DNA of 64,000 nt from JTS-RE37 sp041744575. Lineage in GTDB: Bacteria; Bacteroidota; Bacteroidia; Flavobacteriales; Flavobacteriaceae. The notes beneath the pieces were generated by a model. It searched no databases and had not been told where the DNA came from. It was given only the letters and a program-made list of their open reading frames with translations. Shown piece after piece: positions 8,227 to 17,720 of the stretch. A program made the position numbers and the translations under genes. The stretch is from the NCBI GenBank assembly GCA_041744575.1, contig JBGTKP010000031.1:1-64000 (forward strand), given 5' to 3'. Each line of letters begins with the position of its first letter. The first letter of the stretch is position 1.

Positions 8227-9336
8227 CTAAATAAACAAGTGGCTAATTTGCTTCAATTCTTCAAATTTTAAAAGGTCACTCTGCCTCAGGGCGTTAATAG
8301 TTATATGGCCGTGAAACGACGACAAATTCCCGCTTTCAGCTATATAAGGTTCGAAATGTATTCGCCGCCGGGCAAGTACTTCCTTATAAAGAATGCCTGC
8401 TGAAGTTCCTTTCGCGAAATGCCCGCTTATCCGGTCGGCATTATGGATGAGGATATCAAAAAATAACTTATCGTTCTCCGGAATAGCAAAATAATCGTCC
8501 TCTCCATAGGGACATGGCACTTCTTCACTGATAAATCTCAGGGCCGCAAGCATGGCCTGAAAGATAAACTCCCGTGTTTTTTCACGGGGATAGTCGTCCT
8601 GATAGTGTCCTGCCTCAAAAAGGAGGGTGGCACTGCCCAGCATCTGAAAGCTATCACCCACACAATTCGGATTGAAACTGTCGTCATAGCGGCCCGTTTG
8701 ACCGGGCAGAATTTCCTGGAGCACCTTATGTATCCCCGCGATAACAGACATACTCCTGGCCCTGGAACCTGTGACCGACCGTTCCGTATCACAGGCCGGG
8801 GACAGAAAGGAAACGGTTGCGGGAAATGCCGATTTTCCTGCGCTGTAGATGGTGCGCTGGTCATGCATGTTAAAGCAGAAATGAGGTTGAAAATCCGTGT
8901 ATACTTCCCGAAGTACGAGACTTTCAGGTTGGGTGAGATCACGCGCATCCCGGTTAAGGTCCACCCCATTCGCATTCTCTCTCGTATAGACTACGGCTCC
9001 GTCAGGATTGAGTATGGGAAGGAACTTAAAAGTACACTTACGAAGAATCCCTGTCGAACGGCCGTTATCTGTATTAAGATAATTGATCAGGTCGAGAATC
9101 GCCTTGGTGCAGGTCGACTCGTTGCCATGCATCTGTGACCATATCAGCACCCTGATGGGACCATCGCCCAGCGATAACATGTGAATCGGACGGTTTTGTA
9201 CGGAATACCCGGCCGGCTCCTGATTAAGGAAGCCCTTCATTCTATCCAAAAAAGGCTTGAGATGCTGAGGGGAGATATACCTGTCGTTCACAGTATCCTC
9301 CCTGATGAATTCATACTCCGGCATGGAAATTAGCAT
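8227..9336 (-). CDS. M14-family zinc carboxypeptidase
   Basis: 369 aa. The zinc site is read from QMHGNES (HxxE, near residue 69) and the later FNMHDQRTIYS; the catalytic glutamate is probably in LLFEAGHYQDDY near residue 240. There is no signal peptide, so it should be cytosolic, unlike digestive secreted M14 enzymes; it may trim peptides or amidated amino acids. Two starts are possible, the ATG at 9336 and a second ATG four codons in (MPEYEF). The 279-base AT-rich region upstream holds promoters for this gene and the divergent XRE regulator. Confidence 0.88.
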   Translation of the reverse strand: MLISMPEYEFIREDTVNDRYISPQHLKPFLDRMKGFLNQEPAGYSVQNRPIHMLSLGDGPIRVLIWSQMHGNESTCTKAILDLINYLNTDNGRSTGILRKCTFKFLPILNPDGAVVYTRENANGVDLNRDARDLTQPESLVLREVYTDFQPHFCFNMHDQRTIYSAGKSAFPATVSFLSPACDTERSVTGSRARSMSVIAGIHKVLQEILPGQTGRYDDSFNPNCVGDSFQMLGSATLLFEAGHYQDDYPREKTREFIFQAMLAALRFISEEVPCPYGEDDYFAIPENDKLFFDILIHNADRISGHFAKGTSAGILYKEVLARRRIHFEPYIAESGNLSSFHGHITINALRQSDLLKFEELKQISHLFI

Positions 9337-9615
9337 CGACAGGTATTTAGAAGAGTCAAAAATACCTCCATTTTAATTAACAAATGTAATAGCTATTTTT
9401 ACTTTTGTAACACTTAAGAAGGATTATTGGTCCGAGTTATTTTACATTTGTAATCATTTCCATATTATTCATTGTTATGTGTAATTTATTTACAATAATA
9501 TACTATATATCAATTTAATATGTTTTACTATTTGAAGTTTAAATTCTAAATAATTATTTTATATAAGGCAACTTGAAGTCGTACAATACACAATCTCATT
9601 CTATAAAATATTACA

Positions 9616-9993
9616 ATGGTGAATACAGAGGAGTTTATAAAGCGCCTGGAACATATTTTAGAATATTATGCACTTACTGCTTCGGCTTTTGCGGATCGGA
9701 TCAACGTACAACCTTCCGGCATTTCTCATTTGCTGACCGGAAGGAACAAGCCGAGCCTGGAGTTTGTGATGAAAGTTGTAAAAACATTCCCTGAAGTAAA
9801 CTTGTACTGGTTGTTGAACGGCAAGGGCCACTTCCCGCCAAAAAACAAGACAGCCGATGTGGACAATGATATGGCAAAGGACCTCCCGGACGAGCGAAAG
9901 TCTACTCTCAAAGGGAACATTCAAAAAATTATCCTGTTTTTTGAGGATGGTAGTTTCGAAGTATTTGACAATAGCCGAACTTCGCCGTCTTAA
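9616..9993 (+). CDS. XRE-family helix-turn-helix regulator
   Basis: 125 aa. The N-terminal lambda-repressor-like HTH runs over residues 5-65 (RLEHILEYYALTASAFADRI, VQPSGISHLLTGRNKPSLEF) and ends in the typical flavobacterial NLYWLLNGKGHFP. The C-terminal half (about 60 residues) is linker plus IQKIILFFEDGSFEVFD, a short conserved tail of unknown role seen in this subfamily. It is the first gene of a rightward run with the lipoprotein, TerC and DUF4287 genes, separated from the next by 56 bases. Confidence 0.9.
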   Translation: MVNTEEFIKRLEHILEYYALTASAFADRINVQPSGISHLLTGRNKPSLEFVMKVVKTFPEVNLYWLLNGKGHFPPKNKTADVDNDMAKDLPDERKSTLKGNIQKIILFFEDGSFEVFDNSRTSPS

Positions 9994-10049
9994 TACTTTT
10001 TGGTCGAAATCCACCGGAAATTCAAATGAGTATTCCTTACTTTGCCTCT

Positions 10050-10454
10050 ATGGGTTACCGCACCTCCATCCTCCTGTTACTTCTGCTGATCACCGCGTCC
10101 TGTTACGAACCCCAACGGGCTTGTCAAGCCTTTAGGAACGGGACCTTTGAGTTTAAATCGACCATTAACGGCGAAGAAAAAACCACCCGCTTTATCAGAG
10201 AAGGCACTGTTGAAATCGATTTCTTCGAGGGCAAAAGTGACACCTCTTCCGTGAGATGGATCAACGATTGTGAATATATTGTCAAAAAATTGCACCCTGA
10301 GAATGTTAATGAAAAACAAGCCATCCATATGAAAATATTGTCAACTACAGAGAATTCGTATACATTTGAGTACGGTCTTGTAGGGACCGGAAAAAAATTA
10401 AAAGGAACCGCTATCCGAAAGCCACTAGCCGATTTGCCAGGGGATACTAAATAA
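10050..10454 (+). CDS. Conserved lipoprotein, 134 aa
   Basis: A start at 10050 gives MGYRTSILLLLLLITASC, a good lipoprotein signal with the lipid-modified Cys at residue 18; an in-frame ATG at 10026 would add eight residues before it and is less likely. The mature domain (GTFEFKSTINGEEKTTRF, VRWINDCEYIVKKLHP) is a small beta-rich fold. Homologues are sometimes called 'DNA topoisomerase IV' in flavobacterial databases; that name has no basis here. It lies 7 bases upstream of terC and is probably in the same operon. Confidence 0.85.
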   Translation: MGYRTSILLLLLLITASCYEPQRACQAFRNGTFEFKSTINGEEKTTRFIREGTVEIDFFEGKSDTSSVRWINDCEYIVKKLHPENVNEKQAIHMKILSTTENSYTFEYGLVGTGKKLKGTAIRKPLADLPGDTK

Positions 10455-10461
10455 CTGTTAT

Positions 10462-11274
10462 ATGTTTGATATTTTTGCAAATGCTGATGCCTGGGTGGCC
10501 CTTCTGACCCTGACATTTCTTGAGATCGTCCTGGGAATTGACAACATAATCTTTATCTCCATTGCCGCCGGGAAACTTGAACAAAGTCAGCGGAAAAAAG
10601 CCACCAACATAGGGTTGATCCTGGCAATGGCCATGCGGATCATTCTCCTCTTCGGAATTACCCTACTCGTTTCGATGAAGAAACCTTTTTTCGTACTTGA
10701 CGAATCCTGGATCAGCGGAGGTATCAGCTGGCAGGCTGTGATATTATTCGCCGGCGGCTTGTTCCTGCTATTTAAGAGCACCCGGGAGATCCACGAAAAA
10801 ATCGAAGATAAAGGTCATGATGAAAGGGAGGTTAAAAGAGGGCGATCCAAAACGTTGGGAAGCGCCATCTTTCAAATCACCCTGATCAACCTGGTCTTTT
10901 CGTTTGATTCTATCCTCACGGCTATCGGGATGACCAATGGCATTTCCCCCAATCCCAATGATGCGCTGATATTGATGATTGTGGCAGTGGTTGTGTCTGT
11001 GGTCATCATGATGTTGTTTGCCAATCCGGTCGGTGAATTTGTAAACCGGCATCCATCCATTCAGGTGTTGGGCCTTTCCTTTCTCATTCTGATCGGTTTT
11101 ATGCTGATCGCTGAGGCTGCCCATATTTCGCATCTGATCATCTTCGCCAATGAGGTCGGGACCATCCCCAAAGGGTACTTATATTTCACCATAGCCTTCT
11201 CACTTATGGTAGAATTCCTGGATCTGCGAATGAAAAAGAACAAGAGCGGGAAAACCATCGAACCTGAAGACTAG
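10462..11274 (+). CDS. TerC-family integral membrane protein
   Basis: 270 aa with about seven membrane helices. The family signature FLEIVLGIDNIIFISIAAGKL with its membrane-embedded Glu and Asp is at residues 19-39, and the second acidic motif VFSFDSILTAIGM near 150. TerC proteins are associated with tellurite resistance and with metal (notably manganese) export during metalation of secreted proteins. A charged loop (KIEDKGHDEREVKRGRSK) sits between helices 3 and 4. It is followed after 5 bases by the DUF4287 gene. Confidence 0.93.
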   Translation: MFDIFANADAWVALLTLTFLEIVLGIDNIIFISIAAGKLEQSQRKKATNIGLILAMAMRIILLFGITLLVSMKKPFFVLDESWISGGISWQAVILFAGGLFLLFKSTREIHEKIEDKGHDEREVKRGRSKTLGSAIFQITLINLVFSFDSILTAIGMTNGISPNPNDALILMIVAVVVSVVIMMLFANPVGEFVNRHPSIQVLGLSFLILIGFMLIAEAAHISHLIIFANEVGTIPKGYLYFTIAFSLMVEFLDLRMKKNKSGKTIEPED

Positions 11275-11279
11275 GACTT

Positions 11280-11822
11280 ATGGATAAGGCGCTGCAAACA
11301 ATGATCTCCAACATGAAGGAGAAGACGGGAAAGACCTTGGAAGAGTGGCAATTGATCCTGAAACAAAAAGCCTTTGCCAAACATAGCGAAGCCATGGCTT
11401 TTCTCAAGGAAACTCATAGTGTCACCCACGGTTTTGCCAATACCATCGTTCTCCTGTCAAAGGAGGGCAGCCCGGGAGCTTCCGAACTTGTGGAGGCGCA
11501 ATATTCCGGAAAGGAGAACCTGAAGCCCTTGTATCTTCAGCTTGTTTCTATGATCACTTCCTTTGGTACCGACGTGGCCGTGATCCCCAAAAAGGATTCG
11601 GTAAGTCTGGTACGGAAAAAACAATTCGCTTTAATAAAGCCTGCGACAAAGACCAGGCTTGATATCGGGATAAAATTAAGGAACACCCCAGTCGGAGAAA
11701 GGTTGGGAAATTCGGGGCCCTTTGGCACCATGTGCACCCACAGGGTGTTACTGAATTCGCTAGAGGAAATAGATGAAGAATTGAAAACATGGCTGCATAG
11801 CGCCTATCTCGAAGCAAATTAG
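11280..11822 (+). CDS. DUF4287/DUF5655-domain protein
   Basis: 180 aa. The N-terminal 60 residues (MISNMKEKTGKTLEEWQLIL, HGFANTIVLLSKEG) match DUF4287, and residues 75-175 (AVIPKKDSVSLVRKKQFALI, LDIGIKLRNTP) match DUF5655. Both domains are of unknown function and are commonly fused. No signal peptide, so cytosolic. Being 5 bases downstream of terC suggests co-expression. It converges with the sterol desaturase gene 8 bases away. Confidence 0.85.
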   Translation: MDKALQTMISNMKEKTGKTLEEWQLILKQKAFAKHSEAMAFLKETHSVTHGFANTIVLLSKEGSPGASELVEAQYSGKENLKPLYLQLVSMITSFGTDVAVIPKKDSVSLVRKKQFALIKPATKTRLDIGIKLRNTPVGERLGNSGPFGTMCTHRVLLNSLEEIDEELKTWLHSAYLEAN

Positions 11823-11830
11823 GACCTCTG

Positions 11831-12871
11831 CTAATTCGGTCTGCTGAAAGCTACTTCCGGATGTATCTGCTTTTGGAGTTCAAATTGACGCTGTTGTTGC
11901 TTCACCGTCATCGTAGTGCCATCATGGCTCCAACCCGGAGGGCCGAAAATATACATTAGTTTGTGTCTGAGGTCCGGCGATTTTTTAACATCCTGCCATA
12001 TATCTTTAAATTCATGGGTAAGGATAACTACAGGATTGTGAGAATGCGGCGCATGAATTACACCGTATTTCACCTTGATATCATCATCCAATTCCTTCCA
12101 GGTCCCGAACAGCTTATCAAAAATATTCAGGAAGCCTCCATGGTTCTTGTCAAGATATTCCACATTCTGGGCATGATGCACCTGATGCATGGTATGCGTA
12201 TTAAAGATCTTTTCTATAAATCCCATCTTAGGAACATAGATGGAATGCAACTGGAACTGCCACAAAGCTTCGATTCCAAGACAGACAATGACCATTTCAG
12301 GGGGAAAGCCGATCGCCGGCATCCACATGTAAAACAGCGGTTTATATAAAATTGTGAACCAGCCGTTGCGGACGGCCGTGCCCAAATTGAAGTTTTCTGA
12401 AGAATGATGTACAATATGGGCAGCCCACAAAATGCGGATTTCATGATTGGCTCTGTGAAACCAGTAGTACGTAAAATCGTCTGCAAGCTGACAAAGGATC
12501 CAGATATACCAGGCATAACCGAATGAGGTGTATCCAAGTATGTTGGTCCTTAGCCCGTCTATCATTGGATTAAACAGTCCATAGACCGCTTCGAAAAGGA
12601 CAATGGCAAAAATTAACTTGAACAAAGGGCCGATAAGGGCAGATCCAACCCCCATAAAACCACTGGCAAATAAATCCCGCCAGTCATAAAGATGATCATC
12701 ACCGTGCGTTTTGCTGTAGGTGAGCTCTAATAAAATAAACGCTATAAAACAGGGTACTCCATATACCAGGGGGTTGGTAAGATCCATAAATAAACAATAA
12801 GCCGTAAATATAACGATATAAAAGTCAATTATATTTAAAATGAAACCTAATAAATATCCAGCGGTATTCAC
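11831..12871 (-). CDS. Sterol desaturase / fatty acid hydroxylase family membrane protein (copy 1)
   Basis: 346 aa di-iron membrane enzyme. The histidine clusters needed for iron are present: HRANHE near residue 139, HIVHHSSE near 152, and HTMHQVHHAQ near 230, between several hydrophobic segments. The family hydroxylates or desaturates lipids (alkylglycerol monooxygenase, sterol and carotenoid enzymes); substrate unknown here. The C-terminal 70 residues (PHSHNPVVILTHEFKDIWQD) are a soluble extension. A second, shorter family member lies at 30178. Confidence 0.9.
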   Translation of the reverse strand: MNTAGYLLGFILNIIDFYIVIFTAYCLFMDLTNPLVYGVPCFIAFILLELTYSKTHGDDHLYDWRDLFASGFMGVGSALIGPLFKLIFAIVLFEAVYGLFNPMIDGLRTNILGYTSFGYAWYIWILCQLADDFTYYWFHRANHEIRILWAAHIVHHSSENFNLGTAVRNGWFTILYKPLFYMWMPAIGFPPEMVIVCLGIEALWQFQLHSIYVPKMGFIEKIFNTHTMHQVHHAQNVEYLDKNHGGFLNIFDKLFGTWKELDDDIKVKYGVIHAPHSHNPVVILTHEFKDIWQDVKKSPDLRHKLMYIFGPPGWSHDGTTMTVKQQQRQFELQKQIHPEVAFSRPN

Positions 12872-12972
12872 AGCCCTGTCAGGGATCCTGTGGAAAGTAA
12901 TTATTCCTGTAAAACTCTGGAATTGTCTTACTTAGGATGTAGGTGAACGATGAACTGCCGGGTGACCGATTT

Positions 12973-15648
12973 TTAAAATAATTTGGTTTGTCCCTCGTCA
13001 TCCCCCGGGCGTTTTTTCTTTATTTTTCGCCTTCCGGGTGCCGCTTCCGGAAGATCCGGCTGAGCATCCGCTGTGCTGCCGGTGATATCTTCTTCCCCGA
13101 CTACTTCCATATCCCTGGTCTCGTGAGGTTCGGGCTCGTCATAAGGGAGCGGGGTCAGAATATTGATGTTCCTGACTTTATCTGTAGTCAGTTGATTGCC
13201 TAAAGCTTTAATACCCTTTACGGCTATAAAATCTTCTATGTCAACGATCTGATTCGGTTTACTCTCTTTCCCTCTTGGTTTGATAAATTCGATCTCTATC
13301 AATGGGCGCCAGTCGGTAGAAACCAGTTCCAGCACTGATTTCGGATGATCGGAAATAAACAATTCCTCTTTATCCTCCCGCTCAACCAGAAATCGTTTTA
13401 TAAAATATCTTTCCTTATCACCGTCATAATAGACGGCTGACAAAGGTTTTAATGGATTCCACAACTCCAGAATGATCATGTCATCGTCAAAGCGCATAGT
13501 AAGCTCAGGGATGGCGGTTTTTAAAACACCTTTTTGATTGATGATGAGCAGTCGGTCGTCACTGGTGAATTCCCCCAGCAACTCTCCCCTTTCATCCACA
13601 TTCAATCTGTGCACGGTGTCATCGAACCATAGTTTTCTCGGCTTAAGGGTAGAAAGGCCCCTTTCCTTCAATTCCACCCGCTTGACACTATACTTGGTTA
13701 CGACATTGCCCTTTGATGCCCTTCCTTTGATGAGGACATCTGAAAAATCGACATCCCATTTGAGTTTCTTTATAGTCCCTGATTGCCGAAGGTTGATGGT
13801 AACCACCTCTGCCTCCCCGTTGGGGTTGGCAGAGAAATAGAGGATTTCCGATCCCGCCTTTCCCCCTGTAAGTTCATAGAGTCTGTCCCTGGTGATCCCC
13901 GTCACGTTAAAGCGTTTCAAATAACTGGCGCCGCCCTTCCCATCCTTATAGATCAGGTTGTAAATCGTTCTTTTGTCGTTTTTCTTAAAAACAGCTACAT
14001 GTATGATGTTTTTACCCACAAAGGTCTTCGCATCGACCCTGGTGATCATCATATGCCCGTCTCTGGTAAAAATGATGATATTGTCAATATCGCTGCAATC
14101 TGTGACGTACTCATCCCTCTTAAGAGAGGTGCCTACAAATCCTTCCTCGCGATTGACAAATAATTTTGTATTTCTCATGACCACCTTTGCGGCCTCTATA
14201 TCATCAAAAATCCTGATCTCGGAATTCCTTTCCCTCCCGGTTCCGTATTTCGATTTGAGTTCCCTGAAATAACTGATGGCAAAATCCACCAGATGTCCCA
14301 GACTATGCAGTGTCTGAGCGATCTTATCTTCCAATCCTTCTATCAGTTGTTGCGCCTTGCCCAGATCAAATTTTGAGATTCTCTTAATGCGGATTTCTGT
14401 CAGCCTCAGGATATCTTCCTCGGTCACGGCCCTTTTCAGGTTCTGGGTAAAAGGTGCCAAACCCTTGGAAATGGCCATAATAACCCCTTCCCATGTAGTC
14501 TCTTCTTCAATGTCCCGATAAATGCGGTTCTCAATGAAAATCCGTTCAAGAGAAGCGAAATGCCATTGTTCTTCAAGCTCTGCGAGTTGAATTTCCAACT
14601 CCTCCTTCAGCAGGGCCACCGTATTGTCGGTAGATCGTTCCAGCATTTCCCGAACCCCGATAAAAAGAGGTTTATTATTTTCGATGATACAGGACAGGGG
14701 GGAAATGGAAGATTCACAAGCGGTAAAGGCATACAGGGCATCAATGGCCTTATCAGGGGAGATACCGGGAGGAAGATGCACAAGGATCTCCACTGTCGCC
14801 GCCGTATTATCCTCAATTTTTCTAATCTTGATCTTCCCTTTTTCATTCGCCTTTAGAATCGTATCGATCAGGGAAGAAGTGTTTGTTCCATAGGGAATTT
14901 CACTGATGACCAGAGTGAGCTTGTCCAGCTGTGAAATTTTTGCCCTTACCCGGATCTTGCCTCCCCGTAGCCCGTCATTATAATTGGTGATATCGATAAT
15001 CCCGCCGGTTGGGAAATCAGGAAAAAGTTTGAACCGCTGCCCTTTCAGGTGTTTGATGGAAGCATCAATAAGTTCATTAAAATTATGAGGCAGGATTTTG
15101 GTCGAAAGACCCACTGCGATACCTTCCGCACCCTGTGCCAGCAACAAAGGAAATTTGACAGGGAGATTTACAGGTTCTTTCCGTCGCCCGTCATAAGAGA
15201 GTTGCCACTCCGTGATCTTGGGACTGAAAATGACTTCCAAAGCAAACTTTGAAAGCCTGGCCTCGATGTATCTCGATGCGGCCGCTCCGTCACCGGTAAG
15301 GATATTCCCCCAGTTGCCCTGGGTATCGATTAACAGTTCTTTTTGCCCCAGTTGCACCATGGCATCTCCGATGCTGGCGTCCCCATGAGGATGATATTGC
15401 ATGGTGTGCCCTACCACATTGGCAACCTTATTGTACCGCCCGTCGTCAAGTTCCTTGAGAGAATGCATGATCCTGCGCTGTACAGGTTTAAATCCGTCTT
15501 CAATAGCCGGAACTGCCCTTTCCAGGATGACATAGGAAGCATAATCCAGGAACCAATCCTTGTACATGCCCGTAACTTTGGTGAGCGCCTCCCCCCCGCT
15601 GTCCTGGTTTTCTGCCTGTAAATCGTTTACATCCTCGGTCTCTTCCAT
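12973..15648 (-). CDS. parC: DNA topoisomerase IV subunit A
   Basis: Type IIA topoisomerase breaking-rejoining subunit, decatenates chromosomes with ParE. Near the N-terminus are DGFKPVQRRIMHSL and YHPHGDASIGDAMV; the catalytic tyrosine is the Y of AAASRYIEARLS around residue 128. The C-terminal half forms the beta-pinwheel DNA-wrapping region and ends in a basic/acidic tail (RRKIKKKRPGDDEGQTKLF). I chose ATG at 15648; an upstream TTG at 15660 would add four residues. The gene follows parE by 25 bases on the same strand, so parE-parC are an operon. Confidence 0.94.
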   Translation of the reverse strand: MEETEDVNDLQAENQDSGGEALTKVTGMYKDWFLDYASYVILERAVPAIEDGFKPVQRRIMHSLKELDDGRYNKVANVVGHTMQYHPHGDASIGDAMVQLGQKELLIDTQGNWGNILTGDGAAASRYIEARLSKFALEVIFSPKITEWQLSYDGRRKEPVNLPVKFPLLLAQGAEGIAVGLSTKILPHNFNELIDASIKHLKGQRFKLFPDFPTGGIIDITNYNDGLRGGKIRVRAKISQLDKLTLVISEIPYGTNTSSLIDTILKANEKGKIKIRKIEDNTAATVEILVHLPPGISPDKAIDALYAFTACESSISPLSCIIENNKPLFIGVREMLERSTDNTVALLKEELEIQLAELEEQWHFASLERIFIENRIYRDIEEETTWEGVIMAISKGLAPFTQNLKRAVTEEDILRLTEIRIKRISKFDLGKAQQLIEGLEDKIAQTLHSLGHLVDFAISYFRELKSKYGTGRERNSEIRIFDDIEAAKVVMRNTKLFVNREEGFVGTSLKRDEYVTDCSDIDNIIIFTRDGHMMITRVDAKTFVGKNIIHVAVFKKNDKRTIYNLIYKDGKGGASYLKRFNVTGITRDRLYELTGGKAGSEILYFSANPNGEAEVVTINLRQSGTIKKLKWDVDFSDVLIKGRASKGNVVTKYSVKRVELKERGLSTLKPRKLWFDDTVHRLNVDERGELLGEFTSDDRLLIINQKGVLKTAIPELTMRFDDDMIILELWNPLKPLSAVYYDGDKERYFIKRFLVEREDKEELFISDHPKSVLELVSTDWRPLIEIEFIKPRGKESKPNQIVDIEDFIAVKGIKALGNQLTTDKVRNINILTPLPYDEPEPHETRDMEVVGEEDITGSTADAQPDLPEAAPGRRKIKKKRPGDDEGQTKLF

Positions 15649-15673
15649 AAGGGCGATCAAGCAATAGCTTGTT

Positions 15674-17533
15674 TTACAATTGGTTCTCTTCGATCAGATC
15701 TACTTCTACTTTAAGATTTTCAATAATAAATTCCTGGCGGTCAGGGGTATTTTTGCCCATATAAAACCGCAATAATTCCTCGATGGACATGGCTTTATCA
15801 AGCATGACGGGCTCCAGGCGGATATCGTCTCCTATAAAGTGTTTGAATTCATCCGGAGAAATTTCGCCCAGGCCTTTGAAGCGGGTTATTTCCGGTTTTC
15901 CGGAGAGGTCCTTAATGGCCTGTTCCTTTTCTTCTAAATTATAGCAATACCTGGTTTCCTTCTTGTTACGGACCCTGAATAAAGGGGTCTGCAAAATATA
16001 CAGGTGGTTTTCCTTAATAAGCTCCGGGAAAAATTGCAGAAAAAAGGTAATGAGAAGCAACCGGATATGCATGCCGTCCACATCGGCGTCGGTGGCGATC
16101 ACCACGTTGTTGTATCTCAGGTCCTCCATAGCTTCTTCGATATTCAATGCCGCCTGCAGCAAATTGAATTCTTCATTCTCATAGACGATCCTTTTAGACA
16201 TGCCGTAGGAGTTCAGTGGCTTGCCGCGTAAACTGAAGACCGCCTGGGTATTCACGTCCCGCGACTTCGTAATGGATCCCGAAGCAGAGTCTCCTTCGGT
16301 GATGAATAAGGTACTCTCGAGCCTCCTGTCATGTTTCATGTCGCCCAGGTGGATCCGGCAATCCCTCAGTTTTTTATTGTGTAAGGATGCTTTTTTGGCA
16401 CTTTCCCTAGCCAGTTTGCGAATTCCTGACAATTCCTTGCGCTCCCTTTCGGCCTGCATGATCTTGCGCTGGATGGCTTCTGCGGTTTCCGGGTTCTTGT
16501 GGAGGTAATTGTCCAACTGAGTCCCTATAAAGTCGTTGATATACGTCCTCACTGTAGGCAGATTTCCCCCCATATCGGTTGATCCGAGCTTGGTTTTGGT
16601 CTGACTTTCGAAAACCGGTTCCATCACTTTAATGGAAATCGCGGAGATTATTGATTTACGGATATCCGAAGGCTCATACCCTTTCCCGTAAAAGTCCCGG
16701 ATGGTCTTTACGATAGCCTCCCTAAAGGCCGACTGGTGTGTTCCTCCCTGGGTGGTATGCTGCCCGTTCACAAAAGAATGGTATTCTTCACTGTATTGGG
16801 TTTTACTGTGGGTCAGGGCCACCTCAATATCTTCCCCCCGGAGATGTATGATCGGGTATAACATGTCGTCCTGGCTGTTGTTGTCTTCCAGTAAGTCGCG
16901 CAGTCCATTTTCTGAATGAAACTTCTCACCGTTAAAATCGATGGTCAGACCGCGGTTCAGGTAAACATAGTTCTTGAGCATGCGTTCTACATACTCATTC
17001 CGGTACTTATATTTTTTAAAGATGGTCTCGTCCGGGGTAAAGGAAATCTTGGTTCCTTTCCTTTTCGAACTTCCTGCAGGACCTTCCTCCATCACCAGGT
17101 TGCCCTGCGAGAATTCAGCAGTTTTTAGCTGATCCTCCCTGGCCGATTCCACCTTAAAAAAAGAGGAAAGGGCATTCACCGCTTTCGTACCCACCCCGTT
17201 GAGGCCGACCGATTTCTTAAAGGCCCGGGTATCGTACTTTCCACCGGTATTCATCCTGGAAACCACATCGACCACCTTCCCCAGCGGTATCCCCCGCCCA
17301 TAGTCCCTTACACTCACCAGATTGTCTTTGATGCGAATCTCAATGGTCTTGCCGGCGCCCATCACAAATTCGTCGATGCAGTTGTCTATCGTCTCCTTTA
17401 ATAAAATGTAAATACCATCGTCTGCGGAAGACCCGTCTCCGAGTTTCCCGATATACATCCCGGGTCTGAGTCTGATGTGTTCTTTCCAGTCGAGGGACCG
17501 GATATTGTCCTCGGTATATTGCGATTCTGCCAT
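15674..17533 (-). CDS. parE: DNA topoisomerase IV subunit B
   Basis: ATPase subunit of topoisomerase IV, 619 aa. GHKL ATP-site motifs include the KETIDNCIDE Asn/Glu box near residue 47 and YGRGIPLG near 78; VGLNGVGTKAVNALS is the ATP lid near 108. The TOPRIM metal site is EGDSASGS near 408 and DADVDGMHIR near 478, and FKGLGEISPDEF is the conserved C-terminal motif. The absence of the long insert found in many GyrB proteins and the parC partner identify it as ParE. Its own promoter must lie in the 187-base gap before ychF. Confidence 0.95.
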   Translation of the reverse strand: MAESQYTEDNIRSLDWKEHIRLRPGMYIGKLGDGSSADDGIYILLKETIDNCIDEFVMGAGKTIEIRIKDNLVSVRDYGRGIPLGKVVDVVSRMNTGGKYDTRAFKKSVGLNGVGTKAVNALSSFFKVESAREDQLKTAEFSQGNLVMEEGPAGSSKRKGTKISFTPDETIFKKYKYRNEYVERMLKNYVYLNRGLTIDFNGEKFHSENGLRDLLEDNNSQDDMLYPIIHLRGEDIEVALTHSKTQYSEEYHSFVNGQHTTQGGTHQSAFREAIVKTIRDFYGKGYEPSDIRKSIISAISIKVMEPVFESQTKTKLGSTDMGGNLPTVRTYINDFIGTQLDNYLHKNPETAEAIQRKIMQAERERKELSGIRKLARESAKKASLHNKKLRDCRIHLGDMKHDRRLESTLFITEGDSASGSITKSRDVNTQAVFSLRGKPLNSYGMSKRIVYENEEFNLLQAALNIEEAMEDLRYNNVVIATDADVDGMHIRLLLITFFLQFFPELIKENHLYILQTPLFRVRNKKETRYCYNLEEKEQAIKDLSGKPEITRFKGLGEISPDEFKHFIGDDIRLEPVMLDKAMSIEELLRFYMGKNTPDRQEFIIENLKVEVDLIEENQL

Positions 17534-17720
17534 ATTTTGGGGGTTTACCCTTGCTAATATAGAATTTCAGGGCAGAAATCAAAATCTGCCCCTTAGAAAG
17601 TAATTAACAATAAAAGCCGGCCATTGTTCATAGCATCCCCTTGCACAACAGGCAAAAATGGCCCGTCCAGGGAAAGCCGGAAGGTATAGATACCCTTGTT
17701 CCTAAGCTGTACAACCTTAG